This document shows positions 44,230 to 56,560 of a DNA stretch of 64,000 nucleotides, one piece after another. Each line of letters starts with the position of its first letter. The first letter of the stretch is position 1. The DNA lies in the NCBI GenBank assembly GCA_035610365.1, contig CM069437.1, positions 58,676,093-58,740,092 on the forward strand. The letters are read 5' to 3'. Position numbers and translations under genes: made by a program. The notes under the pieces are model-generated. The model was given only the letters and a program-made list of their open reading frames with translations, was not told the DNA's origin and searched no databases. This stretch comes from Aquatica leii (taxonomy: Eukaryota > Arthropoda > Insecta > Coleoptera > Lampyridae).

Positions 44230-47200
44230 TATCTTTGACAAAGTCCAGGATTTCAATAGGGCGAATCTTCGTTACTTCCTCTTGTGTAATCTTTTTATTT
44301 CCAAGTAAGCGTTCCCTTGCATAACGGGCTATCAGTCAGTCCTATTTTATGCAGGTGTTTATTTAAACAACAGTGGCCTGTTACCATCTCTGTCGCAAGT
44401 TTGATCTTCGTCCTACTTAACTTTAAGATGGACGTTGCTAAGCCCCCGTCGGGGGTTTCCAGAAAGACCTTAGAATGATCCTGTCCTAGGACTTTCGACC
44501 AGTGTCTGTAGTGGTCTTTCGTGAGTATTGCTTAAATCTAAATTGGCTGTGTTATATGTAATCCCACAAGCCGGTTCAGGGCCTATGAGTGGTTTCGCGC
44601 TTGCCGCCCTGGCAAGCCCAGCAATCTGGTTACCCGCGATTCCCGCATGCCCAGGTGCCCATACTAGTGTAACTGTATTACACTTACCTAGTGCGTTTAG
44701 CATTTGTGTGCATTTAAGTACTAGCCCTGAGTTCACCACATAGATCCTAATGCTGCAACCGCTGCTTGGCTGTCTGTGACTATAAAGATTCTCCTTTTAG
44801 AAAGGTTCTCTTTTATTAGTTGAGCAGATGCTGTCAGGATTGCATATACCTCGGCTTGGAACACGATCGCTTTTTGACCTAGGTTTACAGAGAATCTGCA
44901 GCCCTGCTCATTGCTCCCGTACACTCCAGAGCCAGTGTCCTTAGTGGTTTTTGAGCCATCTGTGTAATACACGATTCCATTTAGCTTTATTTTGTTGGAA
45001 TTGTTCTCTTAGTCGTAACGGGTGGGGATTGCTATCTTAAACAGTTTAATAGGACAAACTGTTTTGGGTATTATCATACTGAGGTTTTTGTCTTTAGAGA
45101 TCTCGTCAAAAATGGTCGAATGCCCCACCTTTGACGATCCCTCCTCGGCGTTGACTCTCAGACGGTATGCCCCTCTAAGTGCCTCCGCCCTAATTACTAG
45201 GTGTAGTGGCGGCAGGTCCAGGAGAGTCTCCATGGCTGCCGTCGGGGTGGTTGTCATTGTCCCCGTGATTCCAAGGCAAGCTCTGCGCTGTGTCTTTCTG
45301 AGTGTCTGTATGGCCCTCTGGGTGAAAGTCTTATGCCACCACACCAGTGACGCGTACGTAATGATCGGTCTGATCATTCGAGTGTATATCCAGTGGGTTA
45401 TCTTTGGAGATAAGCCCCACTTGCTTCCGAACGCTTGCCTGCAAGCCCACAAGGACTTTGTGGCTTTGTTCGCTATTCTTTCTAGGTGTGGTTTGAAGGT
45501 TAGGCCCTGGTTTAATGTTACGCCCAAGTATTTGCCTTCCGTCACTACCTGTAGCTTGGCTCCGTACATTGCTATGCTCTTTAGCTTTGTCGAGCCTTTC
45601 CTTCGTGAGAAGAGAATGAGGTTCGTTTTTGCCGGATTGACCGACAAGCCCGTTTCTCTACACCACCGTTCAACTAGATTTAAGGCTCTCTGCATCACAA
45701 TTGCTACGGTCTCTTCAAATCTGCCACGTACCACAATTACTATGTCGTCGGCATAGCCAACCGTGTTGTAGCCTGCCTCACTTAATTGCCTCAGCAGTCT
45801 GTCTACCACCAAACACCACAGTAACGGGAAGAGAACTTCTCCCTGCGGACATTTTCGTGCAGCTCGGACCGCTACAGAGTCGTTATTAAGCGAGGCCGTA
45901 ATGTTTCTATGTCTTAGCATAATATCAATCCATCTACCCACGGTAGTATGTACCCCTGTGTGTGTGCACCTTGTCCCTAATGTGTCGCTCAATGAGTTTC
46001 TCCAATAGTTTGAGGAGAAATGACGTTAGACTGATGGGTCTAAACGACTAAGCTAAGGCCTTAGAGTCCCGTCCAGGTTTGGGTATAAATACGACTTTTA
46101 CGTCTCTCCACGCCATAGGTATGTATCCCAGGGCAACGCTTGCCCTTAGTAATGTACATAGTGTAAAGGCTAGCAGGTCTAAGCCTTGTTGTAATAGAGC
46201 AGGGAAAATTCCATTCATCCCTGGGGATTTGTATGAATGAAAATTTTTCACTGCTTACCTAATTTTGGTTAGGTTCACTATCTGACGAGCTAGAACCCAA
46301 TCTGTCCTGTTCCGCCTCGAAAGGGGTTCCAGAGTTGTTAATACGCTAGCGTCAGATTTGGTGAGGATATTTGATCCTGGAAAGTGTGACTGGAGCAAAA
46401 GCTCCAAGGTCTCCTTTACGGTCTCTGTGTAACCCCCCACACTTTTCTTCAAGGAACCGATTCTAGCGTTTGTTCCTCCTTGTAAAGCTCTTTGGAGTCT
46501 CGCACCTTCTGGAATCTGTTCGATTTCTTCGCAGTGCCTTCTCCACGAGTCACGTTTTGCCTTTCTTATGGCCGTATTGTATTCGTTGAGTGTGGTTCGG
46601 TATAAACCCCATTCCCCGGTGTTTTTTGCTCTATTAAAGAGCTTTCTTGTCTAAGACCGCAATCGTGAGAGTACCTCATGCTACCAGGTCATTTTACTTG
46701 AGGTTCTTTTCTCTTTCGCGGGACAGCTTGCCTCATAGGCATCTATGATCCCGCTGATTCATTGACCTTGTCGGGACAGTTCTCGAGCTTGACCTTTAGG
46801 TTCTCTCTATAGAGGTCCCAATTGGTTCTTCTCGGATTTCTGTATACGGCCATTGCCGCTTCGCTTGACTCAATGTCGAAGCGAATATATCTATGGCCAG
46901 ATAGCAATGGCTCTTCCGACACATGCCATTTGTGTACTGAGCTGCAGGCAGTCACAGTTCCAAATGTTATATCAATTACTTCCCTTCGTCGAATATTGAC
47001 AAAGGTCGGCTCATTTCCGACGTTAGTCACCTCTAGATTTTTAATAATAATATAATCTAGGAGAAACTTACCTCTTTTGTTGATATCCGTGCTGCCCCAC
47101 ACAGTGTGGTGCGCATTGGCATCGCATCCGAGGAGGATTTGCCATCTTTTCCGCTGACAGTGGTCCACCAGTTTAGAGACTTCTATGGTTGGTGGTGGAT

Positions 47201-47540
47201 TTGATTGGTCGTAGGGGAGGTATGCGGATCTGAGCATTAACTCCCTCTCGGTCCCATCCCTTTTCATTGTCAGCGTCACTGCCGCCAGGTCTCAGCAACA
47301 TAATTCCCAAAGTGGCAGTAGTTTAACGCTATCTCTAGCAATAATGCACGATCTGGGATTGGTTTCGGTTGGCTCAGCAATGAGCCGCGCTCTTCTCAAT
47401 CCCAGACCTCGTATTTGCCCTTTAAAAGTCCAAGGTTCTTGTACCAGGGCTACATAAATATGATGATTATTCATAAAAGCACAGAGGGTAGCAGATGCCG
47501 CCCTACTGTGATGCAGGTTTATTTGTACAAGTTTAACCAT
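44230..47540 (-). pseudogene. LINE ORF2: endonuclease, reverse transcriptase, RNase H
   Basis: Starts MVKLVQINLHHSRAASATLC (47540), the typical N-terminus of an APE-like endonuclease. GCDANAHHTVWGS and LLSGHRYIRFDI follow; the usual SDH is SGH, a damaged catalytic site. Reverse transcriptase: FHSYKSPGMNGIFPALLQQG (46251-46048), then from 45992 CPQGEVLFPLLWCLV and YADD (residues 80-83 of that frame). RNase H: YYTDGS, FQAEVYAI and VTDSQAA at 44972-44733, then VWAPGHAGIAGN. Stops or shifts separate these blocks at about 47290, 46740, 46250 and 46000. The encoded enzyme would copy element RNA at a nicked target. Confidence 0.88.
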
Positions 47541-48377
47541 TTAAACCTGTATCTACCAACTGGGGTGCAATGGATGACGCAGTAGGCTGTAGTTCCTCTG
47601 AGGGCCCCTCAACCACTGTCGTCTCTTCGCACTCCATACTGGTCGCCTCCTCTCCCCGCACCTTCGTCTTGGAGAGGAGTTTAAACGTCACTCTAGTGAG
47701 GTTGACGTAGGGTCTATGGTTGCAAATAGTCCCCATCTTGTCCCAGAAAGTTTGATCCATAAGGACAATCAATGATTGACCCTTGGGGTCGTCCTTCCTG
47801 TCTACTACACGCCAGTTGCTGGTTACAACACCAGCATTCTGGATCTTAATCCTTTTCAGAATCTTTACCGGTTCCATTTGAGCCCCGGGGATCCAAGCGT
47901 GTCCTCGCACTGGTCCACCGCTCCAATGGACAGAGTGTCGATTTTATCGAGAATCCAGGTTTTAATTTGCACTGTTTCCTCCTCCGTCAGCGTGCACTCC
48001 AGGTTTTCATAGACAAAAGCCATTTTAAAGCGTGTTGCTACTTCGCTGAAAGTTCTGGTGTCCTTTTTGGTCCCAGACTTTGCCTTTTTTAAGGTACCTC
48101 CCTTGAGAGTGCTGTCGTCAGACCGGTGTCGCTTTTGCGTCCCAGTCCTAGAGACAGCTTTATTCTGTGAGGTACTTGGTTGCCCCTCCTTGAGCGATGA
48201 AAGGACAGGTTCTCTCATCGCCTTTCTTAATTTCCGGCGCGCTGCCCCGGAGAGTTTTTTACGCTCACCAGTACTAGGTGCCCCGGCGGAAAGTTTTGTT
48301 TTTGTTTTTACTTGGTCCATATAAGTCCCACGAATGTGGGGGAAATAAAATGTCCACACGTGCGGTGCCCCCTGCAC
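47533..48377 (-). pseudogene. LINE ORF1 (Gag-like)
   Basis: Two overlapping frames (48377-47865 and 47910-47533) make one ORF1 with a frameshift near 47890. The N-terminal half is Lys/Ser-rich (KKLSGAARRKLRKAM). The second half (TEEETVQIKTWILDKI.., then KRIKIQNAGVVTSNWRV) resembles the DUF4780-type domain of insect LINE ORF1 proteins. It would bind element RNA. Nothing like a CCHC knuckle is visible. Confidence 0.7.
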
Positions 48378-48841
48378 ACGTGTAAGACGATTGATTACAA
48401 CGGAGTGGCGCCCGGTGCTCTGAGGTTGGGGCCAGTAAATGCTGATCCTCTATTCAGCCACGCATTCCCTCGGTCCGGCCCCTGACCCTTGAAATTTAGG
48501 ATTTTGCTGAGGTTGTCTCCTCTTAGTCCAGGCGGTTAAGCCGAGACCCCCCGCACCAACCTGAGCACTCCAGGTTCGTGCATGGTATATCGACATGGTT
48601 GATGCACGTGGCACATCAAACACATATCGGCGCCATTATACCCTGTGCAAGCCCTTGGCTACGACACGACAGCCGGGCGGGGTAGCTGGTCCACGATGCT
48701 GTTTTTGGTTGCTGCGAACCCCTGTTCATAAGCGACGAGCAACCTTATCCCTAGCATTAACCTAAGCATCACATACGATCACTTAGGCCGTTCCCCTATC
48801 CGCTACCTGGAGACGCGCCTGGTAGAGTGCCACCCCTCAGG
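48378..48841 (-). other. LINE 5' leader
   Basis: GC-rich non-coding sequence between the 5' end of the LINE (48841) and ORF1, expected to hold an internal promoter; no specific motif claimed. Confidence 0.5.
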
Positions 48842-48851
48842 ATCTGTTCGC

Positions 48852-50650
48852 CTTAGTGATGAATCTGCTTACAATGACTGGCAGCATTTAAGTGAACATT
48901 TAAACATTCATGAAAAGAGCAAGTTATATATCGAAAATGTTCTATGATTCTGAAATTCAAAAGTAAGAAACAAAAAAACTAAATACTGGCAAGCTGCTAT
49001 AGAAAGAATTTTCTACTTGATTCAGTTTTTAGGTCAGCAAAATTTAGCATTTTGTGGAAGTAGTAATAAGTTGTTTGAGAAAAACAATGGTAACTTTTTA
49101 AAATGCATAGAAATGATTTCCAAATTCGACCCGATTATGTCAGCACATACAAATCGCTCTCAAATAAAAGATCACAAAAACTATTTCGGGTATAAAATAC
49201 AAAATGAAGTAATCAACTTGATCGGTGAAAATATCAAATCCAAAATTTTAGAACTAACTAAAAGGGCAAAATATTATTCCATATACTTAGACTGCACTCC
49301 TGACTTTAATCACCAAAAACAAATTTTAGTTTGTATAAGATTTGTTAATTTAAAGAGGACGGAAATTAGTATAGAAGAACATGTTTTATTATTTTGTCCT
49401 ACAGATGATGTCTCGGGTGAAGGCTTGACAAAATTTATTTTGTCGGCGTTAGAGAAAGAAGACTTAAATATCAACGATTTGCGGGGTCAAGATTACGACA
49501 ATGGGGCAAATATGCTTGGTAGACACAATGGTCTACAAAAAAAAATTTTGGATTTCAAACCGTGAGCTTTCTTTGTTCTTTGTTGCAGTCATACCCTCAA
49601 TTTAGTCGACAATGATGCTGCAAAATCTAATACTTTGAGCATCAATTTCTTTTTTTTAGTTCAAGAACTGTTTGTATTTTTTTCAGCTTCTACTGGTCAC
49701 TTCTGAAATCTAATTTATCTAATGTAACAAATTTAACTATAAAACCTTTATCGGATACTCGATGGCCTAGTTGAATAGATGCAATAACTCCTTTAAGGTA
49801 TCAACTTGGGAATGTTTATGATGCTCTGTTTGAAATAAGCGAAGGAAACTTTGAAAATAACGTAAAAATTTGGCTGCATCGTTGGCCAAAAAATTGCAAA
49901 ATTTTGAGTTCATTTGCATTCTTATATTGTGGTATAATATTTTAAGTAAAGTTAACATTGTTAGTAAAATTATTCAAAAACCGAACTTTGATGTTGCTCA
50001 CTGTTGTAATCATTTAAATAATTTGAATATTTTTTTGAAAGCTTATCGCTCCGATAAAGGTTTTAATGATATATTGATTGATGCTAAAGAAATAGCATCC
50101 AGCATTTTGATTATGAATGTGACGATGAACCGATCCAGGACGAAACTTTAAAGTTCAAAGTTGATTGTTTCTTTAATGCGTTAGATGTAATCATAACATC
50201 AGTGGATGAGAGATTCCAATTACTTTCTTCTTACTCTAATAATTTTGCGTTTTTATGGAATATTGATAAATTTAAAAATTACTCTGAAAACGAACAATTA
50301 GAATTATGTCAAAAAGTTGAAAATTTATGAAACGACAAAACTCGCAATGAACGAGACATAACTGTCGTGGAGCTTGTTAAAAAATTGCAATATTCACAAA
50401 ATTTTTATGAAAAAGATATTATGTCTCCAGAAGAAACTTTAAATTATATAACAATTAACAACTTAGTAGATTATTTTCCTAATACGAGCATAATGATTCG
50501 TATTTTATTAACAATGCCGCGTTTCTGTTGCTACCACAGAACGATCTTTTTCAAAACTCAAAATAATAAAAATTTATTTAAGATCGACCATGGGGCAAAA
50601 CTGACAAGTAATCTTGTTATCATTTCAATAGAAACGGACCAGCTAAAATA
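48852..50650 (+). pseudogene. hAT transposase, catalytic and dimerisation part
   Basis: Continues in frame from 44121: LSDESAYNDWQHLSEHL. 49017-49562 carries NLAFCGSS, KFDPIMSAH, YSIYLDCTPDFNHQKQ (first catalytic Asp) and RGQDYDNGANMLG (second Asp). CCSHTLNLVDNDAA follows after a stop. 50500-50570 shows ERSFSKLKI in a shifted frame, holding the final Glu and hAT dimerisation motif. At least one stop after the first segment, a stop at 49563 and several frameshifts make it inactive even without the LINE. Confidence 0.85.
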
Positions 50651-51199
50651 ATTAGACACCGCAGATTTAATTAAACAATTTGCAAAAATTAAAGCACGGA
50701 AAGCTCAATTCACTTAGCTAAAATATTAATAACAATACCTAATACCTGGATATTAACCTTTAAAACAGGACATGTTGCATTATTAAAATAATATAATGTT
50801 TTGTTTTTATTTGTCGATCAGTTTCGTCCTGTGATATATAAACGAGTATTTTTAATGTTTTAAATATTTTTTATATTTCTTGTGGTTTTGTATCATATAT
50901 TACATTTGAAACTAAAATAGAAAAATTTTGAGTTGTAATACTGTTAGAATATATTTCTGTTTTCTATAAGTTTATAATTATGTTATGTACCTCAATGAAA
51001 AAATACATGTATGGCTTGTACTTGTAAAATATAAAAATGAAAATAAATTTATGAAAATAAATGAAAATAATTATTTTTCAATAGTGGATAAAAATACCTA
51101 ACTTAACCCGTATCTGTACTCACATACGAACATAATACAAATTTGGGGCGTTATTTTAATTTTGCACAAGGGCGCGGGCCTGTGAATATTCAACTAAAG

Positions 51200-51371
51200 A
51201 TTCATGCAAAATAAGTTATTGTTCATGTACAGAAACAAGAAGAAAATTAATAACATAGACCAAAATTATGATTACTATAAACGGTGTTTTTTCTGTATAT
51301 TAGTATACGTCCGGCCCGTTCTTTGATAAAGTGATAACATTACCCGTGATTCCAATAAGCGACGTGCACTG
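51200..51371 (-). mobile_element. pogo-type MITE, truncated third copy
   Basis: Reverse-oriented match to the first ~170 bases of the 8428-9045 MITE, ending GCGACGTGCACTG|TA at 51371 with an intact terminus. The other end is missing near the hAT right terminus. Confidence 0.75.
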
Positions 51372-54300
51372 TACTAATAATTTGCATGAGTTTGGTTGAA
51401 ACATGATTATCACAGGAAACATGCACTCTTTATGTAAAAAAAAAGTTTTATCATTTTACTGTAGCAATGGAGTCACTTTACTGTATTTGATTTCTTTCCT
51501 TGTCTTAAGGTACTTCTCACTTTACTAAATCCCAGCCTTAATTTATTTTTAAAATCGATCTACGTTTTTTTTAAATTGTTTATTTTCTCAGTTTTTGTTG
51601 ACATTAGTTCTACGTCTTGAATTTTCAGTATCTAATTTTTTTTACTTTTTCTAGTTTCTCGTAGTCGACATTGTATAACTTTTTTGGTTCATTTTTGTGA
51701 AGGGATATAATTTGCCCTGCGCAATATTTTTAATAATGTTTTTGATTTTTGTTTTTACTCTTACATTTTCAGGTTAGATCCTCTTTCTTAAGCAAACCCC
51801 GAGCATGACTCTTTCCATTGCAAAATTTTAACTTATTGCGTTTTATTAGTGTCATTGTTTTTATGATGGTTACCGGTCAGATTCTTGTGTCGCGTACCTT
51901 AAAATATAAAAAATCAGTAGATAGCAGTTTGGTTTTTGAGACTCATTAGCACTGGAAATACTCTGGGTTGTTTTTACAAATTTAATTATTAACTAATTAC
52001 CATAGCATAATTAAAGACCTATAAATACTAGCAAATAGTGTCTGATAAATATTTTTTTTTAAATATTTATTGATTTAATATCGTTAGATTATTTTTAATT
52101 AAGTGTATTTAAAACTACCAAACTATAATAGCTATTTTATCTAAGTCATTATATACACTCTCATGTGTATTTTATATTATCAACCCACTGTTGCACGATT
52201 AAAACGTTGAAGTACATATGTAGATTGATTTTAACAAAAGTTATTTAAATATTTGGTGAACGTGTTAATAATGTTTAATGTTTCACAAATAAAATTGTGC
52301 TAAAATGCTTTAGTCGTTTGTTTCTTAGTTGTTGCAATGTTATTTTTAAAAAACGTTATAATTTGGTACGTTTATATGCATGCCAATTAATAGTTTTCGT
52401 ATCTACAAATAGTCTCGAACCACTAACTCAATACTAATAACGTTCTAACATACCATTCAAATTTTACTTGTTTACAATTTGTCATGCGACAATAATTGGT
52501 ACAAGAATGTTCCGTCTACATCTGCAAATTCTTGTTTATTATAATTTTTGAACTGCATAATATAATTTATAATTCTGTATTTTGTAAACAGTTCTAATTT
52601 TAAAAACTTATTAATCTAAAATTATCCATTAAAATTTACAAATTTACCATTCTAATCAACGTTAAACTAAATTACAGCTACGCACGCATTTTTACGTTAA
52701 GTAAAAAATTTGGAAAGCTGTGATTACATGTTACTCGTTTCTTGTCAACTTTTTTTGTGTTGAATTTTTTTATTTAAACAAATATGAAGAAAAAATTATA
52801 ACGGTGACGTTATTATTATTGGATATTATTAAAGGCATGAACAAGAATAAATTATTATAAAGAAAATTTCTTTCTTGTTTCTCCAAACAATATCAGATTT
52901 TTCTCGTACAAAAATCATTATGGCGCGTTCGAAAATTCGAAAATAGACATTGCAGCATCGTTATGAAGTTAAACGTGCACACGCCCAAATGATTTAGCAT
53001 TAGAATTATTTCGCAACGTGCAATTTCAATTCCGATTTGTTCGCTAGCCTAATTAGTATTAAGTGCATTACCTTGATGAATAATGGTGAGAGCAAAGCGC
53101 GCCAGAGATGCACAGAATCGCAAACCAGAGAGCAGATAGATAATTTCGGTGTCTCAAAACGGAGCGCGATTTCGTCGTATAAAGCTCGAAGCGATATAAA
53201 AAGCTCCAACGTGCGTTAAGTGCTTTAACAAGAATCGTATCAAAACTTTTCGATATTTTAATTTTTTCGCAATGAAAAAATTGTTTATACGTCCAATTGT
53301 TTCATTAATTATAATTTAATTAAAAACTCTTTCTCCCACTTAATCAACATTTTAAGTTTACCTTTTGATATTAAAACAATAAAAATTATCTTTTTAGACT
53401 CAGACCGTGTAAAATATAGTGTAATAACTCACCGTTTTATTTTCATCTGCAAGTGCTAATTTATGCGAATGTTTGCAACAATCGGTGTGAAAATATAAGA
53501 TTGTTGGAGTAATGAAATACGCAGAACTATGGCCAATTATTATTTAAACAACAAGATTAATGTATTTTGGTAAGTAGAAGTTAAAAAATTATAATAATTC
53601 AGGTTAAGGTGTTTACGATTGTGAACATTTGCGCACAACACAATAATGAGAATTTTATTACTGATAACACATGTAAACTTGTTATTATCAACTAGAAAGT
53701 CAGTAGTAAAACTATTAATTCTATGCAAGTAAATAAACTCGTTTTTTTGCACTATAAGTGAAAGACTGAATTGAGGATGGTCAGTTTTATTATTGTACGA
53801 CAATAACGGTAGTAGTTTCGTGTTAACGTTATCCACGTGCAATAATCGATTTTGCATAACATTTTTCGTGTCATTGATAATTTCTATAACAGGTGTTGCA
53901 TAATTACGCCGTTTTTTGTTTATTATGTATTTTTGAATCGTTAACCTACTCTGTACTTATGACCCAACTTTTTTTACTTTCACTCTTGTTTTTGCACCGC
54001 TTATCTTAATTCAAACAAATCATATTTTTATAAATAAATTATGAGTAGTCACAAACGTATGTACGATTTTTTTCTCTAATGTCTTAAGCAGCAATCAAAT
54101 TAAATTTTCTAGACACGGGTACTTGCAGTTACTTGTTGCAGTTTGCAACACATTTTATTTAAAAGTTTAAGTGCATAAACTGGTAATTACGTTACGGTAC
54201 TAATAAATCATAGTGGGTTTTAGTGAATTGTGTTTTTTTTTTCTTTAATTTTTTTATTTTTTACAACAGAAAATGTCGCAGCTTTAATTAATACATAATA

Positions 54301-54735
54301 ATATAATAAATAACAATGATCCATTTTTACCATTATTTATAATAGTTTAAAAATGTTGCGACAGGAAATATGTTATTATATAACTGTTATTTAATAAACG
54401 AAAACCACAGTGTTCAGTTTGTGTTAAACAAAACAATCTAATAAATTATTTTCAACACGGTTGTAGAAATTGTTGCTTGCTTTAGTTTATTTACCTATTT
54501 ATTTTATCAAAGAAAACATTTATTTATTTATAAACCTTCAGTTTTTGTTTTGCTATTCTTAAAAAAACATAAATAAACTATACATCTTTGAAAATTACAT
54601 TTTATGCACTCTACTATATGTACTTTGTATTATTTATTGTTTTCCATTTACTTCTATTTTTTCACTTTTGTCTTTATTCTGGCAATTTATTTAAATCCTA
54701 AACCGTTGTAATTTCTGTCGTTTTCCAATTTGTAA
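51372..54735. other. Long AT-rich stretch without recognised genes
   Basis: No coding motif. A GC-richer patch at about 53020-53220 contains GATATAAAAAGC (from 53193) preceded by GC-rich sequence, which could be a promoter, but no downstream gene was recognised. Confidence 0.4.
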
Positions 54736-55545
54736 TTTAGTGTATATGCCTCAACAGACGTAGATACAAATGAGAAAAAAGAAGAATTTTATGAAAAACT
54801 TATAAGAGAATGCGAGAAAATTCCAAAATATGATACCCTAATAATATTAGGAAATCTGAACGCGCAAGTAGGAAAAGAAGACCACATAAAAACTGTAGCG
54901 GGGTAAAACACAATACACGAAAAAACTAACATAATGGAAATAGAATCTGTAATCTAGCAGCTGCTATGAATTTATATTTAGCAAGTTCTAAATTTACCCA
55001 CTCAACCAAGTATAAAATCACATGGAATCACCCAAATAAAGTAACAAAAAGTCAAGGTGATCATGTTTTAATAACAAAAAGTGGAATAAAAAACATACAA
55101 GATGTTAGATCATACAGAGGAACAGACACAGATCATATTTTGAAAATCGCAACCACAAAAGAAAAGTATAGCACAAGACAACGTTAAAAACAAGGGGAAA
55201 AGCAGATGGAACACAGAAAAAATTAAAGATCTTAAAATAAACAAGAACTACAAATACAAAAACTCGAACAAAAAAAGAGATGATGAGCATAAAAAAGCAA
55301 AAATTGAATGGAAGAGAAATGGTATAATATAAAAACAAGTAATTTAGTGACAGCGGAAGAATGGATAGGTGGAAAAAATGAATAAGAGTAAAGAATGGTA
55401 CGATCAAGAATGTGAATAAACATGCAAAACAAAAATGGATAGAATGGCTGCAAACAAAAACAGAAGAAAAACAATTATATAAAGAAGCAAACATTATAGC
55501 AAGAAATGGGTGCAAACGAGAAAAAAAAACAAAAATTAATTATTT
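54736..55545 (+). pseudogene. RTE/craniofacial-protein-2-like LINE endonuclease, broken
   Basis: 54740-54905 reads VYASTDVDTNEKKEEFYEKL, then LIILGNLNAQVGKED (the GDLN metal-site block with D changed to N). After a frameshift, 54966-55185 reads KFTHSTKYKITWNHPN, DHVLI, DVRSYRGTDTDHIL (DH catalytic block). 55390-55545 continues with NEWYDQECE.. and a Lys-rich helix of the linker to the reverse transcriptase. PLE-1 interrupts it at about 55546. The C-terminal end of the same LINE type resumes at 58.2 kb. Confidence 0.75.
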
Positions 55546-56340
55546 TTATGTAATGGTCTGAGTGTAGTAGAGTATCCATTTTCTTGATGTAGATGTTCTT
55601 ATCCATTATTACTGTTGCGTTGCCTTTATCCGCTCGTAGAATGATTACTTTTTCATTCTTACGTAAGTCAAGTAATGCTTTTTCCTTATTCTTGGTTATG
55701 TTTCTTGATGGTGGTTTGGCTGTCCGTACGATACGACAAGTTTCGTGCCTTATTTTTTCAGCATCTTCGATGGGTAAATTGCGGATGGCACATTCCAGTT
55801 GAGCGATGATCTCCTCTTTTGGTATTTTTGTAAGTGCGACTGCAAAGTTAAGTCCTTTTGTTTGTGCTTCGGTTAGTTGCTGCTCCGAAAGATTGATGAG
55901 TGTTTTTTCTATATCCAGCTCTAGTATCTTGTCTGATTTTTTGTAGTCTACTAGTTTATCGAACTTTATTATTTGGTTCTTTGTCGTTGTAGCCAGATGA
56001 TGCTCAGAATGTTTGTAGCTGATCCGATCGATAGCCCACAAGTCTTCATTAAGTTTGTTACACAAATCCAGATGCAACACGTTTAGTTCGTTGGATATTT
56101 GATTTAATCTATGGTATGTATCACATACTCTTTCTCTGACTAGCGCGTTTTCTGCACGATGAATTATCTTCTTGGCGACAGTGGTTCTTAGTTGATGTTG
56201 TATCCTCACAAAAGTAAGTGTCACGTGTTGTTCTCGGCAGCGACGCAGGAATTCCAGCGAGGCAAGCAGTTGGTTCTTCTTCTTTCTTAGTTTATGCAGT
56301 TTTCAAATAAGTTTCCTCCCCGAAGAGGCGTCCAATAGTA
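55546..56340 (-). pseudogene. PLE-1, N-terminal part of Penelope protein (second unit)
   Basis: Open minus frame from 56224. It has helical N-terminal segments (HQLRTTVAKKIIHRAENALV, DLCNKLNEDLWAID..), then TKGLNFAVALTKIPKEEI and LDLRKNEKVIILRADKGNAT (residues ~200-220), the conserved entry of Penelope reverse transcriptase. It stops abruptly after DHYIK. The first unit (58187 leftwards) begins 10-15 residues before this same LRKNEK block, so the two pieces overlap by about 130 bp. Confidence 0.8.
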
Positions 56341-56560
56341 GAATGCAAACTTTTACGGCCGTTGTTTAATGTAACACTGCTTTTCGAGTGTTGCCGCATC
56401 ACAAAACTTACTCTTAACGTTTCGCTGATCATGCTGTCAGCTTCTTCAGAAAATTTCTAAAGACTAATGTTATCGTCTTGCGTTCCTCGTTATATACCGT
56501 CTTATGGTTCTGCTTTGCTGGTCCATGTCCGTTCTGGTCTGTTGATTTTCGTTTATAGAC
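56341..56560 (-). repeat. PLE-1 terminal repeat with hammerhead-like core
   Basis: Lies between the end of the first PLE-1 unit and the start of the second. On the minus strand 56449-56419 reads CTGAAGA, A, GCTGA, loop, TCAGC, GAAAC: both conserved hammerhead boxes and a perfect 5-bp stem II. The same region in the 18.2-kb copy is damaged. Confidence 0.65.

Larger units (their letters stand above)
44122..48841 (-). mobile_element. RNase H-bearing LINE (R1/LOA/I group), 4.7 kb
   Basis: Flanked by 10-bp target duplications ATCTGTTCGC (44112-44121 and 48842-48851). It has a 3' (TAA)n-type tail, seen on the plus strand as ATTATTATTATTATT at 44125-44139. It is markedly GC-richer than its surroundings. 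Order on the minus strand: leader, ORF1, ORF2 with endonuclease, reverse transcriptase and RNase H. Full length but with several frame breaks. Confidence 0.92.
42752..51182 (+). mobile_element. zf-TTF-type hAT transposon split by a LINE
   Basis: The left end CAGTCCCGCGCC (42752-42763) and right end GGCGCGGGCCTG (51171-51182) are inverted with one mismatch. They bracket a hAT transposase reading left to right. Without the LINE the element is about 3.7 kb, normal for hAT. The 8-bp flanks (GTTAAACA and TGAATATT) do not match, so the target duplication is lost or the ends are slightly off. Confidence 0.7.

Noticed and set aside
45022-45756. 244-codon ORF (+)
   Set aside because: Opposite-strand shadow of the LINE reverse transcriptase frame.
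53193-53204. TATA box of a host gene
   Set aside because: No transcript start context and no coding exon recognised downstream.
55105-55515. 136-codon hydrophobic ORF (-)
   Set aside because: Shadow of the Lys-rich LINE linker on the plus strand.
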